Positions 26,241 through 28,084 of a stretch of 28,084 nucleotides of DNA are shown one piece after another; position 1 is the first letter of the stretch, and the number at the start of each line of letters is the position of its first letter. The position numbers and the translations under genes are program-made. Source of the stretch: an uncultured Oscillospiraceae bacterium (lineage in GTDB: Bacteria; Bacillota; Clostridia; Oscillospirales; Acutalibacteraceae); assembly GCA_900540305.1 (NCBI GenBank), contig UQFL01000022.1, positions 1 through 28,084 on the forward strand, written 5' to 3'. The notes under the pieces were generated by a model. It was given only the letters and a program-made list of their open reading frames with translations, ran no database searches and was not told where the DNA came from.

Positions 26241-26488
26241 TGAACAATATTAACTGGAAAGTAAGATTGCAGAACGGCGCATGGTGGATGGGTGTGATTT
26301 CTACAGCGTTAATAGCTATATTTACCGTACTCGATATGTGCAACATACCTATGTCTGTATCGGTAGAAGAAGCTATTAATGTAGCAAGATTGGTTCTTGC
26401 AGTGCCTGCGGCAATAGGCGTTATTACTGACCCTACTACACCAGGTGTTGGAGATACTGCCAAAGCCACAGAAGAACAGCAGGAATAA
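26240..26488 (+). CDS. Phi-LC3-type holin
   Basis: 82-residue holin that would form membrane lesions and release the endopeptidase at the end of infection. The N-terminus NINWKVRLQNGAWWMGVIST, two hydrophobic segments (about residues 15-33 and 46-63) and the ending GVITDPTTPGVGDTAKATEE are the hallmarks of the phi-LC3 holin family: I-N-W-K-V-R-L at the start and D-P-T-T-x-G-x2-D at the end. It overlaps the preceding gene by one base, indicating coupled translation. Two small genes lie between it and the lytic enzyme. Confidence 0.9.
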   Translation: MNNINWKVRLQNGAWWMGVISTALIAIFTVLDMCNIPMSVSVEEAINVARLVLAVPAAIGVITDPTTPGVGDTAKATEEQQE

Positions 26489-26506
26489 AGAAAGTGAGGG
26501 ATAATA

Positions 26507-26791
26507 ATGGAACTGAAAGATACCGTTGCATTAATGCAAAGTGAAGATTACAAGGAAAGGTTTATTGCCGAATATTGGCAGGCAAAAATAAGGTACGATA
26601 AACTCGATGATATGACCGTTAAATATGAGGCGGGTACTCTCTCTTTTACTCCGAACTGCTCTCTTGAATTACTTAAACAGCAGAAGATGCATTTAGGCAA
26701 TTACATAAGAACACTTAAAATTAGAGCAGAAATTGAAAATATCGAGTTGGATTCTGTAATTACAAATACCACAACAGAAAGCGAGGAATGA
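26507..26791 (+). CDS. crAss001_48-related small phage protein
   Basis: 94-residue helical protein starting MELKDTVALMQSEDYKERFI. The sequence of a D/E-rich first helix (M-x-S-x-D-Y-K-x-R-F-x-A-E-Y), an I-R-Y-x-K-L segment, a short AGTLSFTPNCS loop and a final Y-I-R-x-L-K-x-R-A-E-I-E helix matches a widespread group of gut-phage proteins named after crAss001 gp48. GTGAGGG precedes the ATG. It lies between holin and endopeptidase, outside any structural block. Its function is not known. Confidence 0.75.
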   Translation: MELKDTVALMQSEDYKERFIAEYWQAKIRYDKLDDMTVKYEAGTLSFTPNCSLELLKQQKMHLGNYIRTLKIRAEIENIELDSVITNTTTESEE

Positions 26792-26793
26792 TT

Positions 26794-27063
26794 ATGGGCA
26801 ACAAAGAATTTATTGAGTTGATAACCAAAGAAACAGTTAAATATACAAACGAGCATATTGACAAAACCGATAAAACCGCAATTACAGAAAATGATGTGTT
26901 TATAGTTTGGAGTTGCAAAACACTTCAAAACCATAAAGCGTTAGTTAGTACAACCGTATCAGACGGCATGTATTATGAGTTTACATATAATGGCGACAAG
27001 AAGGAACTTTATATGGATGCTTATAAAAAGTGGGAAAACAAATGTATTAATGTGAAGGAGTGA
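26794..27063 (+). CDS. DUF6275-family protein
   Basis: About 89 residues. The ATG at 26794 is 7 bases after GAGG (26783-26786); the ATG at 26788 is too close to that site. The core TNEHIDKTDKTAITENDVFI-VWSCKTLQNHKALVSTT and SDGMYYEFTYNGDKKELYMD are near-diagnostic of DUF6275 proteins, which are common in Firmicutes phages and integrative elements. It forms a compact alpha/beta domain without obvious catalytic residues. It sits right before the lytic enzyme. Function unknown. Confidence 0.8.
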   Translation: MGNKEFIELITKETVKYTNEHIDKTDKTAITENDVFIVWSCKTLQNHKALVSTTVSDGMYYEFTYNGDKKELYMDAYKKWENKCINVKE

Positions 27064-27067
27064 TTTT

Positions 27068-27934
27068 ATGGCTAAATGGAGAAGTCCTTTTAAGGCAACA
27101 TCAAGAGAAACATGTGCGTTTAAGAAGAAAGGCAGTTGGGCTGCAGGTTATCATACAGGTGTAGACCGTGTATGCGATAGCAATACAGCTCTTGTAGCTC
27201 CTTGCGATTGTACAGTTAAAAGAAATGAGTACAGCGACAGCTATGGCAACTTTGTTGTGTTGCTCTCAAATGACGGAAAATCAATTCTCATGGCACACAT
27301 GAAGTCAAAGAGTTCTTTGAAAGTCGGAGCTAAAATAGCTTCAGGCACCTCGATAGGAACCATGGGTAACACTGGCAATTCAAGCGGCACACATTTGCAC
27401 ATTGAGATTCAGAATTCTAAAACATGGGCATATAACAAGAATTTGCTTAACCCAAATGATTACATTGATTGGAATTGCTTTTCCAACTCTTCGCCTGCTT
27501 CAACAGGTTCTTTTGTTTCAGCTAAAAAGTGGCAGAACGGAACGACAAAAGAAACGGTGTTCAAGCTTAACAATTTGACCGATGATATCGGCTATCTTTC
27601 AGCCAAAGAATCTGCCGAATGCTATGGCAAAAAAGGTAACGGCTATATCATTGTTTATGACCTTGACGGAACAAATAAGCATAAAGCGGGATTTGTTGAG
27701 TATGCAGGCGGCGTAAGTTCAGTTCCTTCAGGTGGAAAAACTTATAAAAACGGTTCTTCATCCGAGACTGTTTATGCCGATACAGCAAAGAAAACCGTTA
27801 TCGGTTCGCTCGATAAATATGAAAGCTGTGTGTGCCTTGGCAAGGTAGACGGCATGTACCTTGTTGTTTATGAAGTTAACGGCACAAGCAACTATAAATG
27901 CGGCTTTGTAGTTTATAGCGGCGGAGTAAAATAA
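27068..27934 (+). CDS. Endolysin: M23 metalloendopeptidase with two wall-binding repeats
   Basis: 288-residue lytic enzyme predicted to cut peptidoglycan cross-bridges. The N-terminal M23 (lysostaphin/LytM-like) domain has the zinc ligands H29 and D33 in HTGVD, and H111 in HLH, with H77 (LMAHMKSKS) and H109 as the catalytic-site histidines, plus GNTGNSSGTHLHIEI. It has no signal peptide, in line with holin-dependent release. The C-terminus carries two related repeats (about 153-217 and 224-288), each with K-x-Y/W-x-NG, T-V-[FY], a Y-[IL]-V-V/I-Y-[DE] strand and a closing G-F-V-x-Y-x-GGV; these resemble SH3-like or wall-binding units. GAAGGAG lies 7 bases before the ATG. A terminator follows. 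Confidence 0.9.
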   Translation: MAKWRSPFKATSRETCAFKKKGSWAAGYHTGVDRVCDSNTALVAPCDCTVKRNEYSDSYGNFVVLLSNDGKSILMAHMKSKSSLKVGAKIASGTSIGTMGNTGNSSGTHLHIEIQNSKTWAYNKNLLNPNDYIDWNCFSNSSPASTGSFVSAKKWQNGTTKETVFKLNNLTDDIGYLSAKESAECYGKKGNGYIIVYDLDGTNKHKAGFVEYAGGVSSVPSGGKTYKNGSSSETVYADTAKKTVIGSLDKYESCVCLGKVDGMYLVVYEVNGTSNYKCGFVVYSGGVK

Positions 27935-27947
27935 ATCAAAGCAATAT

Positions 27948-27980
27948 AAGCCCCAGGTTTTTACCGGGGGCTTAATTTTA
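27948..27980 (+). terminator. Rho-independent terminator after the endolysin
   Basis: An 11-position stem (27948-27958 with 27963-27973, one mismatch) with the outer arm AAGCCCC/GGGGGCTT is followed by AATTTTA. It closes the lysis operon. Confidence 0.75.
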
Positions 27981-28011
27981 TGTGCATTAGTGTGCAATAG
28001 CTGTGCAATAG
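27981..28011. repeat. Three near-tandem TGTGCAWTAG repeats
   Basis: TGTGCATTAG (27981-27990), TGTGCAATAG (27991-28000) and TGTGCAATAG (28002-28011) stand in a row just after the last terminator. They could be binding sites, for example arm-type sites of a tyrosine recombinase near attP, but no integrase is present in the window. Confidence 0.6.
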
Positions 28012-28037
28012 AATTTTAGTTTTAAACAGTTTAAAAA

Positions 28038-28084
28038 CTGTCTCTTATACACATCTGACGCTGCCGACGATCGCATAAGTGTAG
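28038..28084. other. Illumina Nextera adapter read-through (artefact)
   Basis: Bases 28038-28056 are CTGTCTCTTATACACATCT, the reverse complement of the Tn5 mosaic end. 28057-28070 (GACGCTGCCGACGA) completes the reverse complement of the Nextera Read 1 adapter. 28071-28078 (TCGCATAA) fits an i5 index in reverse (TTATGCGA, which I recall as S522). 28079-28084 (GTGTAG) is the start of the P5 side. This segment is not phage DNA. Confidence 0.98.

Noticed and set aside
1..28037. tRNA genes and CRISPR arrays
   Set aside because: No cloverleaf-like region and no regularly spaced repeats were seen; the gaps between genes are too short for either.
28018..28039. Inverted repeat AGTTTTAAAC/GTTTAAAAACT at the contig end
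   Set aside because: The last bases of the right arm belong to the adapter, and the rest is a simple A/T-rich match.

Overview
The window is a contig from the structural and lysis half of a tailed bacteriophage (or prophage). All genes lie on the + strand, tightly packed and often overlapping. The AT-rich composition, strong purine-rich Shine-Dalgarno sites, small-gene families (CD1375, DUF6275, crAss001_48-related, phi-LC3 holin) and Prp-type protease point to a Gram-positive, probably gut Clostridia, host; this is inference. No tRNA, CRISPR, replication, integrase or regulator gene is visible, so the genome is incomplete here. The left edge cuts the first gene almost exactly at its start codon. 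The right edge (28038-28084) is Illumina Nextera adapter, not biology.

Layout. 1-2392: seven small accessory genes (ASCH-domain protein, zinc-ribbon protein, Cys-rich and coiled-coil proteins) ending at a strong terminator. 2563-7031: packaging and portal block (TerS, TerL, long portal with a duplicated N-terminal motif, Prp-like cysteine protease), closed by a terminator. 7129-9714: scaffold, N4-gp56-type major capsid protein and a small structural protein, closed by a terminator. 9763-24303: connector, gp10/nozzle-like beta-propeller protein, tail-tip protein, ejection-like protein and a 3141-residue polyvalent protein, closed by a terminator. 24374-27934: BppU-like collagen-repeat receptor-binding protein, small proteins, holin and M23 endopeptidase, then a last terminator. 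No stretch over 300 bases lacks a gene; the largest gap is about 170 bases (2393-2562).

How it fits together. There is no tape-measure, tail-tube or sheath gene, but there is a long portal, a nozzle-like protein and very large ejection-type proteins. This suggests a short-tailed (podovirus-like) virion that borrowed tail-tip modules usually seen in siphophages. Two points stand out. First, the phage encodes its own Prp-like protease, and both scaffold and capsid N-termini carry an L27-like Prp cleavage motif, so head maturation by Prp is a direct prediction. Second, a 9.4-kb gene encodes a giant modular protein with an HExxH metallopeptidase and other polyvalent-type modules separated by a repeated K-[FY]-[SA]-[LM]-K-[DE] box, likely packaged and delivered into the host. 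A small beta-rich module is also shared, almost identical in its core, between the major capsid protein and a tail protein.
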